NCBI GenBank assembly: GCA_958295665.1
Contig: OY282558.1
Location: 21,203,409-21,267,408, forward strand
Direction of reading: 5' to 3'
DNA from: Tipula vernalis
Taxonomy: Eukaryota; Arthropoda; Insecta; Diptera; Tipulidae
DNA length: 64,000 bases
The translations under genes were made by a program, and so were the position numbers. The first letter of the stretch is position 1. Every line of letters begins with the position of its first letter. The notes under the pieces are model-generated. The model saw only the letters and a program-made list of their open reading frames with translations, did no database searches and was not told the DNA's origin. Below, piece by piece: positions 36,801 through 52,534 of this stretch.

Positions 36801-39800
36801 ATAGTCCAGGTGATTTTCCATAAAATTGAATTTTCTACAAAATGTGTAGAAATATTCGAACAATCCAAATGCCCATTGGCATAACAATTAAAGGTCTCAA
36901 TGCCTATCGATAGAGGTATCAATCAACGAAATCGGAGCACAATTGCAGATTTTCGATTTTGTAGCTCTGATTTTGTGGTCTATAGTCCAGGTGATTTTCC
37001 ATAAAATTGAATTTTCTACAAAATGTGTTGAAATATTCAAACGATCCAAATAACCGTTGTCATGAGCACAATTGCAGGTTTTCGATTTTGTAGCTCTGAT
37101 TTTGTGGTCTATAGTCCAGGTGATTTTCCATAAAATTGAATTTTCTACAAAATGTGTAGAAATATTCGAACGATCCAAATGCCCATTGGCATAACAATTA
37201 AAGGTCTCAATGCCTATCGATAGAGGTATCAATCAACGAAATCGGAGCACAATTGCAGATTTTCGATTTTGTTGCTCTGATTTTGTGGTCTATAGTCCAG
37301 GTGATTTTCCATAAAATTGAATTTTCTACAAAATGTGTAGAAATATTCGAACGATCCAACTGCCCATGGGCATAACAATTAAAGGTCTCAATGCCTATCG
37401 ATAGAGGTATCAATCAACGAAATCGGAGCACAATTGCAGATTTTCGATTTTGTAGCTCTGATTTTGTGGTCTATAGTCCAGGTGATTTTCCATAAAATTG
37501 AATTTTCTACAAAATGTGTAGAAATATTCAAACGATCCAAATAACCGTTGTCATGAGCACAATTGCAGGTTTTCGATTTTGTAGCTCTGATTTTGTGGTC
37601 GGTCTATAGTCCAGGTGATTTACCATAAAATTGAATTTTCTACAAAATGTGTAGAAATATTCGAACGATCCAAATACCCATTGGCATGACAATTACAGGT
37701 CTCAATGCCTATCGATAGAGGTATCAATCAACGAAATCGGAGCACAATTGCAGATTTTCGATTTTGTAGCTCTGATTTTGTGGTCTATAGTCCAGGTGAT
37801 TTTTAAAAAAATCGAATTTTCTACAAAATGTGTAGAAATATTCGAACGATCCAAATAACCGTTGTCATGAGCACAATTGCAGGTTTTCGATTTTGTAGCT
37901 CTGATTTTGTGGTCTATAGTCCAGGTGATTTTCCATAAAATTGAATTTTCTACAAAATGTGTAGAAATATTCGAACAATCCAAATGCCCATTGGCATAAC
38001 AATTAAAGGTCTCAATGCCTATCGATAGAGGTATCAATCAACGAAATCGGAGCACAATTGCAGATTTTCGATTTTGTAGCTCTGATTTTGTGGTCTATAG
38101 TCCAGGTGATTTTCCATAAAATTGAATTTTCTACAAAATGTGTAGAAATATTCAAACGATCCAAATAACCGTTGTCATGAGCACAATTGCAGGTTTTCGA
38201 TTTTGTAGCTCTGATTTTGTGGTCTATAGTCCAGGTGATTTTCCATAAAATTGAATTTTCTACAAAATGTGTAGAAATATTCGAACGATCCAAATGCCCA
38301 TTGGCATAACAATTAAAGGTCTCAATGCCTATCGATAGAGGTATCAATCAACGAAATCGGAGCACAATTGCAGATTTACGATTTTGTAGCTCTGATTTTG
38401 TGGTCTATAGTCCAGGTGATTTTTAAAAAAATCTAATTTTCTACAAAATGTGTAGAAATATTCGAACGATCCAAATAACCGTTGTCATGAGCACAATTGC
38501 AGGTTTTCGATTTTGTAGCTCTGATTTTGTGGTCTATAGTCCAGGTGATTTTCCATAAAATTGAATTTTCTACAAAATGTGTAGAAATATTCGAACAATC
38601 CAAATGCCCATTGGCATAACAATTAAAGGTCTCAATGCCTATCGATAGAGGTATCAATCAACGAAATCGGAGCACAATTGCAGATTTTCGATTTTGTAGC
38701 TCTGATTTTGTGGTCTATATAGTCCAGGTGATTTTCCATAAAATTGAATTTTCTACAAAATGTGTAGAAATATTCGAACGATCCAACTGCCCATTGGCAT
38801 AACAATTAAAGGTCTCAATGCCTATCGATAGAGGTATCAACCAACGAAATCGGAGCACAATTGCAGATTTTCGATTTTGTAGCTCTGATTTTGTGGTCTA
38901 TAGTCCAGGTGATTTTCCATAAAATTGAATTTTCTACAAAATGTGTAGAAATATTCAAACGATCCAAATAACCGTTGTCATGAGCACAATTGCAGGTTTT
39001 CGATTTTGTAGCTCTGATTTTGTGGTCTATAGTCCAGGTGATTTTCCATAAAATTGAATTTTCTACAAAATGTGTAGAAATATTCGAACGATCCAAATGC
39101 CCATTGGCATAACAATTAAAGGTCTCAATGCCTATCGATAGAGGTATCAATCAACGAAATCGGAGCACAATTGCAGATTTTCGATTTTGTTGCTCTGATT
39201 TTGTGGTCTATAGTCCAGGTGATTTTCTATAAAATTGAATTTTCTACAAAATGTGTAGAAATATTCGAACGATCCAACTGCCCATTGGCATAACAATTAA
39301 AGGTCTCAATGCCTATCGATAGAGGTATCAATCAACGAAATCGGAGCACAATTGCAGATTTTCGATTTTGTAGCTCTGATTTTGTGGTCTATAGTCCAGG
39401 TGATTTTCCATAAAATTGAATTTTCTACAAAATGTGTAGAAATATTCAAACGATCCAAATAACCGTTGTCATGAGCACAATTGCAGGTTTTCGATTTTGT
39501 AGCTCTGATTTTGTGGTCGGTCTATAGTCCAGGTGATTTACCATAAAATTGAATTTTCTACAAAATGTGTAGAAATATTCGAACGATCCAAATACCCATT
39601 GGCATGACAATTACAGGTCTCAATGCCTATCGATAGAGGTATCAATCAACGAAATCGGAGCACAATTGCAGATTTTCGATTTTGTTGCTCTGATTTTGTG
39701 GTCTATAGTCCAGGTGATTTTTAAAAAAATCGAATTTTCTACAAAATGTGTAGAAATATTCGAACGATCCAAATAATCGTTGTCATGAGCACAATTGCAG

Positions 39801-42800
39801 GTTTTCGATTTTGTAGCTCTGATTTTGTGGTCTGTAGTCCAGGTGATTTTCCATAAAATTGAATTTTGTACAAAATGTGTAGAAATATTCGAACGATCCA
39901 AATGCCCATTGGCATAACAATTAAAGGTCTCAATACCTATCGATAGAGGTATCAATCAACGAAATCGGAGCACAATTGCAGATTTTCGATTTTGTAGCTC
40001 TGATTTTGTGGTCTATAGTCCAGGTGATTTTTAAAAAAATCTAATTTTCTACAAAATGTGTAGAAATATTCGAACGATCCAAATAACCGTTGTCATGAGC
40101 ACAATTGCAGGTTTTCGATTTTGTAGCTCTGATTTTGTGGTCTGTAGTCCAGGTGATTTTCCATAAAATTGAATTTTCTACAAAATGTGTAGAAATATTC
40201 GAACGATCCAAATAACCGTTGTCATGAGCACAATTGCAGGTTTTCGATTTTGTAGCTCTGATTTTGTGGTCTATAGTCCAGGTGATTTTCCATAAAATTG
40301 AATTTTGTACAAAATGTGTACAAATATTCGAACGATCCAAATGCCCATTGGCATGACAATTAAAGGTCTCAATGCCTATCGATAGAGGTATCAATCAACG
40401 AAATCGGAGCACAATTGCAGATTTTCGATTTTGTAGCTCTGATTTTGTGGTCTATAGTCCAGGTGATTTTCCATAAAATTGAATTTTCTACAAAATGTGT
40501 AGAAATATTCGAACGATCCAAATAACCGTTGTCATGAGCACAATTGCAGGTTTTCGATTTTGTAGCTCTGATTTTGTGGTCTATAGTCCAGGTGATTTTC
40601 CATAAAATTGAATTTTGTACAAAATGTGTACAAATATTCGAACGATCCAAATGCCCATTGGCATGACAATTAAAGGTCTCAATGCCTATCGATAGAGGTA
40701 TCAATCAACGAAATCGGAGCACAATTGCAGATTTTCGATTTTGTAGCTCTGATTTTGTGGTCTATAGTCCAGGTGATTTTCCATAAAATTGAATTTTCTA
40801 CAAAATGTGTAGAAATATTCGAACAATCCAAATGCCCATTGGCATAACAATTAAAGGTCTCAATGCCTATCGATAGAGGTATCAATCAACGAAATCGGAG
40901 CACAATTGCAGATTTTCGATTTTGTAGCTCTGATTTTGTGGTCTATAGTCCAGGTGATTTTCCATAAAATTGAATTTTCTACAAAATGTGTAGAAATATT
41001 CGAACGATCCAACTGCCTATTGGCATAACAATTAAAGGTCTCAATGCCTATCGATAGAGGTATCAATCAACGAAATCGGAGCCCAATTGCAGATTTTCGA
41101 TTTTGTAGCTCTGATTTTGTGGTCTATAGTCCAGGTGATTTTCCATAAAATTGAATTTTCTACAAAATGTGTAGAAATATTCAAACGATCCAAATAACCG
41201 TTGTCATGAGCACAATTGCAGGTTTTCGATTTTGTAGCTCTGATTTTGTGGTCTATAGTCCAGGTGATTTTCCATAAAATTGAATTTTCTACAAAATGTG
41301 TAGAAATATTCGAACGATCCAAATGCCCATTGGCATAACAATTAAAGGTCTCAATGCCTATCGATAGAGGTATCAATCAACGAAATCGGAGCACAATTGC
41401 AGATTTTCGATTTTGTTGCTCTGATTTTGTGGTCTATAGTCCAGATGATTTTCCATAAAATTGAATTTTCTACAAAATGTGTCGAAATATTCGAACGATC
41501 CAAATGCCCATTGGCATAACAATTAAAGGTCTCAATGCCTATCGATAGAGGTATCAATCAACGAAATCGGAGCACAATTGCAGATTTTCGATTTTGTAGC
41601 TCTGATTTTGTGGTATATAGTCCAGGTGATTTTTAAAAAAATCTAATTTTCTACAAAATGTGTAGAAATATTCGAACGATCCAAATAACCGTTGTCATGA
41701 GCACAATTGCAGGTTTTCGATTTTGTAGCTCTGATTTTGTGGTCTATAGTCCAGGTGATTTTCCATAAAATTGAATTTTCTACAAAATGTGTAGAAATAT
41801 TCGAACAATCCAAATGCCCATTGGCATAACAATTAAAGGTCTCAATGCCTATCGATAGAGGTATCAATCAACGAAATCGGAGCACAATTGCAGATTTTCG
41901 ATTTTGTTGCTCTGATTTTGTGGTCTATAGTCCAGGTGATTTTCCATAAAATTGAATTTTCTACAAAATGTGTAGAAATATTCGAACGATCCAAATGCCC
42001 ATTGGCATAACAATTAAAGGTCTCAATGCCTATCGATAGAGGTATCAATCAACGAAATCGGAGCACAATTGCAGATTTTCGATTTTGTAGCTCTGATTTT
42101 GTGGTCTATAGTCCAGGTGATTTTTAAAAAAATCTAATTTTCTACAAAATGTGTAGAAATATTCAAACGATCCAAATAACCGTTGTCATGAGCACAATTG
42201 CAGGTTTTCGATTTTGTAGCTCTGATTTTGTGGTCTATAGTCCAGGTGATTTTCCATAAAATTGAATTTTCTACAAAATGTGTAGAAATATTCGAACAAT
42301 CCAAATGCCCATTGGCATAACAATTAAAGGTCTCAATGCCTATCGATAGAGGTATCAATCAACGAAATCGGAGCACAATTGCAGATTTTCGATTTTGTAG
42401 CTCTGATTTTGTGGTCTATAGTCCAGGTGATTTTCCATAAAATTGAATTTTCTACAAAATGTGTAGAAATATTCGAACGATCCAACTGCCCATTGGCATA
42501 ACAATTAAAGGTCTCAATGCCTATCGATAGAGGTATCAACCAACGAAATCGGAGCACAATTGCAGATTTTCGATTTTGTAGCTCTGATTTTGTGGTCTAT
42601 AGTCCAGGTGATTTTCCATAAAATTGAATTTTCTACAAAATGTGTAGAAATATTCAAACGATCCAAATAACCGTTGTCATGAGCACAATTGCAGGTTTTC
42701 GATTTTGTAGCTCTGATTTTGTGGTCTATAGTCCAGGTGATTTTCCATAAAATTGAATTTTCTACAAAATGTGTAGAAATATTCGAACGATCCAAATGCC

Positions 42801-45800
42801 CATTGGCATAACAATTAAAGGTCTCAATGCCTATCGATAGAGGTATCAATCAACGAAATCGGAGCACAATTGCAGATTTTCGATTTTGTTGCTCTGATTT
42901 TGTGGTCTATAGTCCAGGTGATATTCCATAAAATTGAATTTTCTACAAAATGTGTAGAAATATTCGAACGATCCAACTGCCTATTGGCATAACAATTAAA
43001 GGTCTCAATGCCTATCGATAGAGGTATCAATCAACGAAATCGGAGCACAATTGCAGATTTTCGATTTTGTAGCTCTGATTTTGTGGTCTATAGTCCAGGT
43101 GATTTTCCATAAAATTGAATTTTCTACAAAATGTGTAGAAATATTCAAACGATCCAAATAACCGTTGTCATGAGCACAATTGCAGGTTTTCGATTTTGTA
43201 GCTCTGATTTTGTGGTCGGTCTATAGTCCAGGTGATTTACCATAAAATTGAATTTTCTACAAAATGTGTAGAAATATTCGAACGATCCAAATACCCATTG
43301 GCATGACAATTACAGGTCTCAATGCCTATCGGTAGAGGTATCAATCAACGAAATCGGAGCACAATTGCAGATTTTCGATTTTGTAGCTCTGATTTTGTGG
43401 TCTATAGTCCAGGTGATTTTTAAAAAAATCGAATTTTCTACAAAATGTGTAGAAATATTCGAACGATCCAAAAAACCGTTGTCATGAGCACAATTGCAGG
43501 TTTTCGATTTTGTAGCTCTGATTTTGTGGTCTATAGTCCAGGTGATTTTTAAAAAAATCTAATTTTCTACAAAATGTGTAGAAATATTCGAACGATCCAA
43601 ATAACCGTTGTCATGAGCACAATTGCAGGTTTTCGATTTTGTAGCTCTGATTTTGTGGTCTATAGTCCAGGTGATTTTCCATAAAATTGAATTTTCTACA
43701 AAATGTGTAGAAATATTCGAACAATCCAAATGCCCATTGGCATAACAATTAAAGGTCTCAATGCCTATCGATTGAGGTATCAATCAACGAAATCGGAGCA
43801 CAATTGCAGATTTTCGATTTTGTAGCTCTGATTTTGTGGTCTATAGTCCAGGTGATTTTCCATAAAATTGAATTTTCTACAAAATGTGTAGAAATATTCG
43901 AACGATCCAACTGCCCATTGGCATAACAATTAAAGGTCCCAATGCCTATCGATAGAGGTATCAATCAACGAAATCGGAGCACAATTGCAGATTTTCGATT
44001 TTGTAGCTCTGATTTTGTGGTCTATAGTCCAGGTGATTTTCCATAAAATTGAATTTTCTACAAAATGTGTAGAAATATTCAAACGATCCAAATAACCGTT
44101 GTCATGAGCACAATTGCAGGTTTTCGATTTTGTAGCTCTGATTTTGTGGTCTATAGTCCAGGTGATTTTCCATAAAATTGAATTTTCTACAAAATGTGTA
44201 GAAATATTCGAACGATCCAAATGCCCATTGGCATAACAATTAAAGGTCTCAATGCCTATCGATAGAGGTATCAATCAACGAAATCGGAGCACAATTGCAG
44301 ATTTTCGATTTTGTAGCTCTGATTTTGTGGTCTATAGTCCAGGTGATTTTTAAAAAAATCTAATTTTCTACAAAATGTGTAGAAATATTCGAACGATCCA
44401 AATAACCGTTGTCATGAGCACAATTGCAGGTTTTCGATTTTGTAGCTCTGATTTTGTGGTCTATAGTCCAGGTGATTTTCCATAAAATTGAATTTTCTAC
44501 AAAATGTGTAGAAATAGTCGAACAATCCAAATGCCCATTGGCATAACAATTAAAGGTCTCAATGCCTATCGATAGAGGTATCAATCAACGAAATCGGAGC
44601 ACAATTGCAGATTTTCGATTTTGTAGCTCTGATTTTGTGGTCTATAGTCCAGGTGATTTTCCATAAAATTGAATTTTCTACAAAATGTGTAGAAATATTC
44701 GAACGATCCAACTGCCCATTGGCATAACAATTAAAGGTCTCAATGCCTATCGATAGAGGTATCAACCAACGAAATCGGAGCACAATTGCAGATTTTCGAT
44801 TTTGTAGCTCTGATTTTGTGGTCTATAGTCCAGGTGATTTTCCATAAAATTGAATTTTCTACAAAATGTGTAGAAATATTCAAACGATCCAAATAACCGT
44901 TGTCATGAGCACAATTGCAGGTTTTCGATTTTGTAGCTCTGATTTTGTGGTCTATAGTCCAGGTGATTTTCCATAAAATTGAATTTTCTACAAAATGTGT
45001 AGAAATATTCGAACGATCCAAATGCCCATTGGCATAACAATTAAAGGTCTCAATGCCTATCGATAGAGGTATCAATCAACGAAATCGGAGCACAATTGCA
45101 GATTTTCGATTTTGTTGCTCTGATTTTGTGGTCTATAGTCCAGGTGATTTTCCATAAAATTGAATTTTCTACAAAATGTGTAGAAATATTCGAACGATGC
45201 AACTGCTTATTGGCATAACAATTAAAGGTCTCAATGCCTATCGATAGAGGTATCAATCAACGAAATCGGAGCACAATTGCAGATTTTCGATTTTGTAGCT
45301 CTGATTTTGTGGTCTATAGTCCAGGTGATTTTCCATAAAATTGAATTTTCTACAAAATGTGTAGAAATATTCAAACGATCCAAATAACCGTTGTCATGAG
45401 CACAATTGCAGGTTTTCGATTTTGTAGCTCTGATTTTGTGGTCGGTCTATAGTCCAGGTGATTTACCATAAAATTGAATTTTCTACAAAATGTGTAGAAA
45501 TATTCGAACGATCCAAATACCCATTGGCATGACAATTACAGGTCTCAATGCCTATCGATAGAGGTATCAATCAACGAAATCGGAGCACAATTGCAGATTT
45601 TCGATTTTGTAGCTCTGATTTTGTGGTCTATAGTCCAGGTGATTTTTAAAAAAATCGAATTTTCTACAAAATGTGTAGAAATATTCGAACGATCCAAATA
45701 ATCGTTGTCATGAGCACAATTGCAGGTTTTCGATTTTGTAGCTCTGATTTTGTGGTCTGTAGTCCAGGTCATTTTCCATAAAATTGAATTTTGTACAAAA

Positions 45801-47675
45801 TGTGTAGAAATATTCGAACGATCCAAATGCCCATTGGCATAACAATTAAAGGTCTCAATACCTATCGATAGAGGTATCAATCAACGAAATCGGAGCACAA
45901 TTGCAGATTTTCGATTTTGTAGCTCTGATTTTGTGGTCTATAGTCCAGGTGATTTTTAAAAAAATCGAATTTTCTACAAAATGTGTAGAAATATTCGAAC
46001 GATCCAAATAACCGTTGTCATGAGCACAATTGCAGATTTTCGATTTTGTTGCTCTGATTTTGTGGTCTATAGTCCAGGTGATTTTCCATAAAATTGAATT
46101 TTCTACAAAATGTGTAGAAATATTCGAACGATCCAAATGCCCATTGGCATAACAATTAAAGGTCTCAATGCCTATCGATAGAGGTATCAATCAACGAAAT
46201 CGGAGCACAATTGCAGATTTTCGATTTTGTAGCTCTGATTTTGTGGTCTATAGTCCAGGTGATTTTTAAAAAAATCTAATTTTCTACAAAATGTGTAGAA
46301 ATATTCGAACGATCCAAATAACCGTTGTCATGAGCACAATTGCAGGTTTTCGATTTTGTAGCTCTGATTTTGTGGTCTATAGTCCAGGTGATTTTCCATA
46401 AAATTGAATTTTCTACAAAATGTGTAGAAATATTCGAACAATCCAAATGCCCATTGGCATAACAATTAAAGGTCTCAATGCCTATCGATAGAGGTATCAA
46501 TCAACGAAATCGGAGCACAATTGCAGATTTTCGATTTTGTAGCTCTGATTTTGTGGTCTATAGTCCAGGTGATTTTCCATAAAATTGAATTTTCTACAAA
46601 ATGTGTAGAAATATTCAAACGATCCAAATAACCGTTGTCATGAGCACAATTGCAGGTTTTCGATTTTGTAGCTCTGATTTTGTGGTCTATAGTCCAGGTG
46701 ATTTTCCATAAAATTGAATTTTCTACAAAATGTGTAGAAATATTCGAACGATCCAAATGCCCATTGGCATAACAATTAAAGGTCTCAATGCCTATCGATA
46801 GAGGTATCAATCAACGAAATCGGAGCACAATTGCAGATTTTCGATTTTGTTGCTCTGATTTTGTGGTCTATAGTCCAGGTGATTTTCCATAAAATTGAAT
46901 TTTCTACAAAATGTGTAGAAATATTCGAACGATCCAACTGCCCATTGGCATAACAATTAAAGGTCTCAATGCCTATCGATAGAGGTATCAATCAACGAAA
47001 TCGGAGCACAATTGCAGATTTTCGATTTTGTAGCTCTGATTTTGTGGTCTATAGTCCAGGTGATTTTCCATAAAATTGAATTTTCTACAAAATGTGTAGA
47101 AATATTCGAACGATCCAACTGCCCATTGGCATAACAATTAAAGGTCTCAATGCCTATCGATAGAGGTATCAATCAACGAAATCGGAGCACAATTGCAGAT
47201 TTTCGATTTTGTAGCTCTGATTTTGTGGTCTATAGTCCAGGTGATTTTCCATAAAATTGAATTTTCTACAAAATGTGTAGAAATATTCAAACGATCCAAA
47301 TAACCGTTGTGATGAGCACAATTGCAGGTTTTCGATTTTGTAGCTCTGATTTTGTGGTCTATAGTCCAGGTGATTTTCCATAAAATTGAATTTTCTACAA
47401 AATGTGTAGAAATATTCGAACGATCCAAATGCCCATTGGCATAACAATTAAAGGTCTCAATGCCTATCGATAGAGGTATCAATCAACGAAATCGGAGCAC
47501 AATTGCAGATTTTCGATTTTGTAGCTCTGATTTTGTGGTCTATAGTCCAGGTGATTTTCCATAAAATTGAATTTTCTACAAAATGTGTAGAAATATTCGA
47601 ACGATCCAAATGCCCATTGGCATAACAATTAAAGGTCTCAATGCCTATCGATAGAGGTATCAATCAACGAAATCG

Positions 47676-49019
47676 GAGCACAATTGCAGATTTTCGATTT
47701 TGTAGCTCTGATTTTGTGGTATATAGTCCAGGTGATTTTTAAAAAAATCTAATTTTCTACAAAATGTGTAGAAATATTCGAACGATCCAAATAACCGTTG
47801 TCATGAGCACAATTGCAGGTTTTCGATTTTGTAGCTCTGATTTGCTGGTCTATAGTCCAGGTGATTTTCCATAAAATTGAATTTTCTACAAAATGTGTAG
47901 AAATATTCGAACAATCCAAATGCCCATTGGCATAACAATTAAAGGTCTCAATGCCTATCGATAGAGGTATCAATCAACGAAATCGGAGCACAATTGCAGA
48001 TTTTCGATTTTGTAGCTCTGATTTTGTGGTCTATAGTCCAGGTGATTTTCCATAAAATTGAATTTTCTACAAAATGTGTAGAAATATTCGAACGATCCAA
48101 ATGCCCATTGGCATAACAATTAAAGGTCTCAATGCCTATCGATAGAGGTATCAATCAACGAAATCGGAGCACAATTGCAGATTTTCGATTTTGTAGCTCT
48201 GATTTTGTGGTCTATAGTCCAGGTGATTTTCCATAAAATTGAATTTTCTACAAAATGTGTAGAAATATTCGAACGATCCAAATGCCCATTGGCATAACAA
48301 TTAAAGGTCTCAATGCCTATCGATAGAGGTATCAATCAACGAAATCGGAGCACAATTGCAGATTTTCGATTTTGTAGCTCTGATTTTGTGGTATATAGTC
48401 CAGGTGATTTTTAAAAAAATCTAATTTTCTACAAAATGTGTAGAAATATTCGAACGATCCAAATAACCGTTGTCATGAGCACAATTGCAGGTTTTCGATT
48501 TTGTAGCTCTGATTTGCTGGTCTATAGTCCAGGTGATTTTCCATAAAATTGAATTTTCTACAAAATGTGTAGAAATATTCGAACAATCCAAATGCCCATT
48601 GGCATAACAATTAAAGGTCTCAATGCCTATCGATAGAGGTATCAATCAACGAAATCGGAGCACAATTGCAGATTTTCGATTTTGTAGCTCTGATTTTGTG
48701 GTCTATAGTCCAGGTGATTTTCCATAAAATTGAATTTTCTACAAAATGTGTAGAAATATTCGAACGATCCAAATGCCCATTGGCATAACAATTAAAGGTC
48801 TCAATGCCTATCGATAGAGGTATCAATCAACGAAATCGGAGCACAATTGCAGATTTTCGATTTTGTAGCTCTGATTTTGTGGTCTATAGTCCAGGTGATT
48901 TTCCATAAAATTGAATTTTCTACAAAATGTGTAGAAATATTCGAACGATCCAACTGCCCATTGGCATAACAATTAAAGGTCTCAATGCCTATCGATAGAG
49001 GTATCAATCAACGAAATCG
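47676..49019. repeat. 672-bp higher-order repeat (T+L+L+L), two copies, copy B
   Basis: Counterpart of 24,080-25,423 at offset 23,596, with both gatttgctggtc markers (near 47,841 and 48,513) retained. The doublet therefore existed before the large duplication. Confidence 0.92.
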
Positions 49020-52000
49020 GAGCACAATTGCAGATTTTCGATTTTGTAGCTCTGATTTTGTGGTCTATAGTCCAGGTGATTTTCCATAAAATTGAATTTT
49101 CTACAAAATGTGTAGAAATATTCAAACGATCCAAATAACCGTTGTCATGAGCACAATTGCAGGTTTTCGATTTTGTAGCTCTGATTTTGTGGTCTATAGT
49201 CCAGGTGATTTTCCATAAAATGGAATTTTCTACAAAATGTGTAGAAATATTCGAACGATCCAAATGCCCATTGGCATAACAATTAAAGGTCTCAATGCCT
49301 ATCGATAGAGGTATCAATCAACGAAATCGGAGCACAATTGCAGATTTTCGATTTTGTAGCTCTGATTTTGTGGTCTATAGTCCAGGTGATTTTCCATAAA
49401 ATTGAATTTTCTACAAAATGTGTAGAAATATTCAAACGATCCAAATAACCGTTGTCATGAGCACAATTGCAGGTTTTCGATTTTGTAGCTCTGATTTTGT
49501 GGTCGGTCTATAGTCCAGGTGATTTACCATAAAATTGAATTTTCTACAAAATGTGTAGAAATATTCGAACGATCCAAATACCCATTGGCATGACAATTAC
49601 AGGTCTCAATGCCTATCGATAGAGGTATCAATCAACGAAATCGGAGCACAATTGCAGATTTTCGATTTTGTAGCTCTGATTTTGTGGTCTATAGTCCAGG
49701 TGATTTTTAAAAAAATCGAATTTTCTACAAAATGTGTAGAAATATTCGAACGATCCAAATAACCGTTGTCATGAGCACAATTGCAGGTTTTCGATTTTGT
49801 AGCTCTGATTTTGTGGTCTATAGTCCAGGTGATTTTCCATAAAATTGAATTTTCTACAAAATGTGTAGAAATATTCGAACGATCCAAATAACCGTTGTCA
49901 TGAGCACAATTGCAGGTTTTCGATTTTGTAGCTCTGATTTTGTGGTCTATAGTCCAGGTGATTTTCCATAAAATTGAATTTTGTACAAAATGTGTACAAA
50001 TATTCGAACGATCCAAATGCCCATTGGCATGACAATTAAAGGTCTCAATGCCTATCGATAGAGGTATCAATCAACGAAATCGGAGCACAATTGCAGATTT
50101 TCGATTTTGTAGCTCTGATTTTGTGGTCTATAGTCCAGGTGATTTTCCATAAAATTGAATTTTCTACAAAATGTGTACAAATATTCGAACGATCCAAATA
50201 ATCGTTGTCATAAGCACAATTGCAGGTTTTCGATTTTGTAGCTCTGATTTTGTGGTCTGTAGTCCAGGTGATTTTCCATAAAATTGAATTTTGTACAAAA
50301 TGTGTACAAATATTCGAACGATCCAAATGCCCATTGGCATAACAATTAAAGGTCTCAATGCCTATCGATAGAGGTATCAATCAACGAAATCGGAGCACAA
50401 TTGCAGATTTTCGATTTTGTTGCTCTGATTTTGTGGTCTATAGTCCAGGTGATTTTCCATAAAATTGAATTTTCTACAAAATGTGTAGAAATATTCGAAC
50501 AATCCAAATGCCCATTGGCATAACAATTAAAGGTCTCAATGCCTATCGATAGAGGTATCAATCAACGAAATCGGAGCACAATTGCAGATTTTCGATTTTG
50601 TTGCTCTGATTTTGTGGTCTATAGTCCAGGTGATTTTCCATAAAATTGAATTTTCTACAAAATGTGTAGAAATATTCGAACGATCCAAATGCCCATTGGC
50701 ATAACAATTAAAGATCTCAATGCCTATCGATAGAGGTATCAATCAACGAAATCGGAGCACAATTGCAGATTTTCGATTTTGTAGCCCTGATTTTGTGGTC
50801 TATAGTCCAGGTGATTTTCCATAAAATTGAATTTTCTACAAAATGTGTAGAAATATTCAAACGATCCAAATAACCGTTGTCATGAGCACAATTGCAGGTT
50901 TTCGATTTTGTAGCTCTGATTTTGTGGTCTATAGTCCAGGTGAATTTCCATAAAATTGAATTTTCTACAAAATGTGTAGAAATATTCGAACGATCCAAAT
51001 GCCCATTGGCATAACAATTAAAGGTCTCAATGCCTATCGATAGAGGTATCAATCAACGAAATCGGAGCACAATTGCAGATTTTCGATTTTGTAGCTCTGA
51101 TTTTGTGGTCTATAGTCCAGGTGATTTTCCATAAAATTGAATTTTCTACAAAATGTGTAGAAATATTCGAACGATCCAAATGCCCATTGGCATAACAATT
51201 AAAGGTCTCAATGCCTACCGATAGAGGTATCAATCAACGAAATCGGAGCACAATTGCAGATTTTCGATTTTGTAGCTCTGATTTTGTGGTCTATAGTCCA
51301 GGTGATTTTCCATAAAATTGAATTTTGTACAAAATGTGTAGAAATATTCAAACGATCCAAATGCCCATTGGCATAACAATTAAAGGTCTCAATGCCTATC
51401 GATAGAGGTATCAATCAACGAAATCGGAGAACAGTTGCAGATTTTCGATTTTGTAGCTCTGATTTTGTGGTCTATAGTCCAGGTGATTTTTAAAAAAATC
51501 TAATTTTCTACAAAATGTGTAGAAATATTCGAACGATCCAAATAACCGTTGTCATGAGCACAATTGCAGGTTTTCGATTTTGTAGCTCTGATTTTGTGGT
51601 CTATAGTCCAGGTGATTTTCCATAAAATTGAATTTTCTACAAAATGTGTAGAAATATTCGAACAATCCAAATGCCCATTGGCATAACAATTAAAGGTCTC
51701 AATGCCTATCGATAGAGGTATCAATCAACGAAATCGGAGCACAATTGCAGATTTTCGATTTTGTAGCTCTGATTTTGTGGTCTATAGTCCAGGTGATTTT
51801 CCATAAAATTGAATTTTCTACAAAATGTGTAGAAATATTCGAACGATCCAACTGCCCATTGGCATAACAATTAAAGGTCTCAATGCCTATCGATAGAGGT
51901 ATCAATCAACGAAATCGGAGCACAATTGCAGATTTTCGATTTTGTTGCTCTGATTTTGTGGTCTATAGTCCAGGTGATTTTCCTTAAAATTGAATTTTCT

Positions 52001-52534
52001 ACAAAATGTGTAGAAATATTCGAACGATCCAAATAACCGTTGTCATAACAATTAAAGGTCTCAATGCCTATCGATAGAGGTATCAATCAACGAAATCGGA
52101 GCACAATTGCAGATTTTCGATTTTGTAGCTCTGATTTTGTGGTCTGTCCAGGTGATTTTCCATAAAATTGAATTTTCTACAAAATGTGTAGAAATATTCA
52201 AACGATCCAAATAACCGTTGTCATGAGCACAATTGCAGGTTTTCGATTTTGTAGCTCTGATTTTGTGGTCTATAGTCCAGGTGATTTTCCATAAAATTGA
52301 ATTTTCTACAAAATGTGTAGAAATATTCGAACGATCCAAATAACCGTTGTCATGAGCACAATTGCAGATTTTCGATTTTGTTGCTCTGATTTTGTGGTCT
52401 ATAGTCCAGATGATTTTCCATAAAATTGAATTTTCTACAAAATGTGTAGAAATATTCGAACGATCCAAATGCCCATTGGCATAACAATTAAAGGTCTCAA
52501 TGCCTATCGATAGAGGTATCAATCAACGAAATCG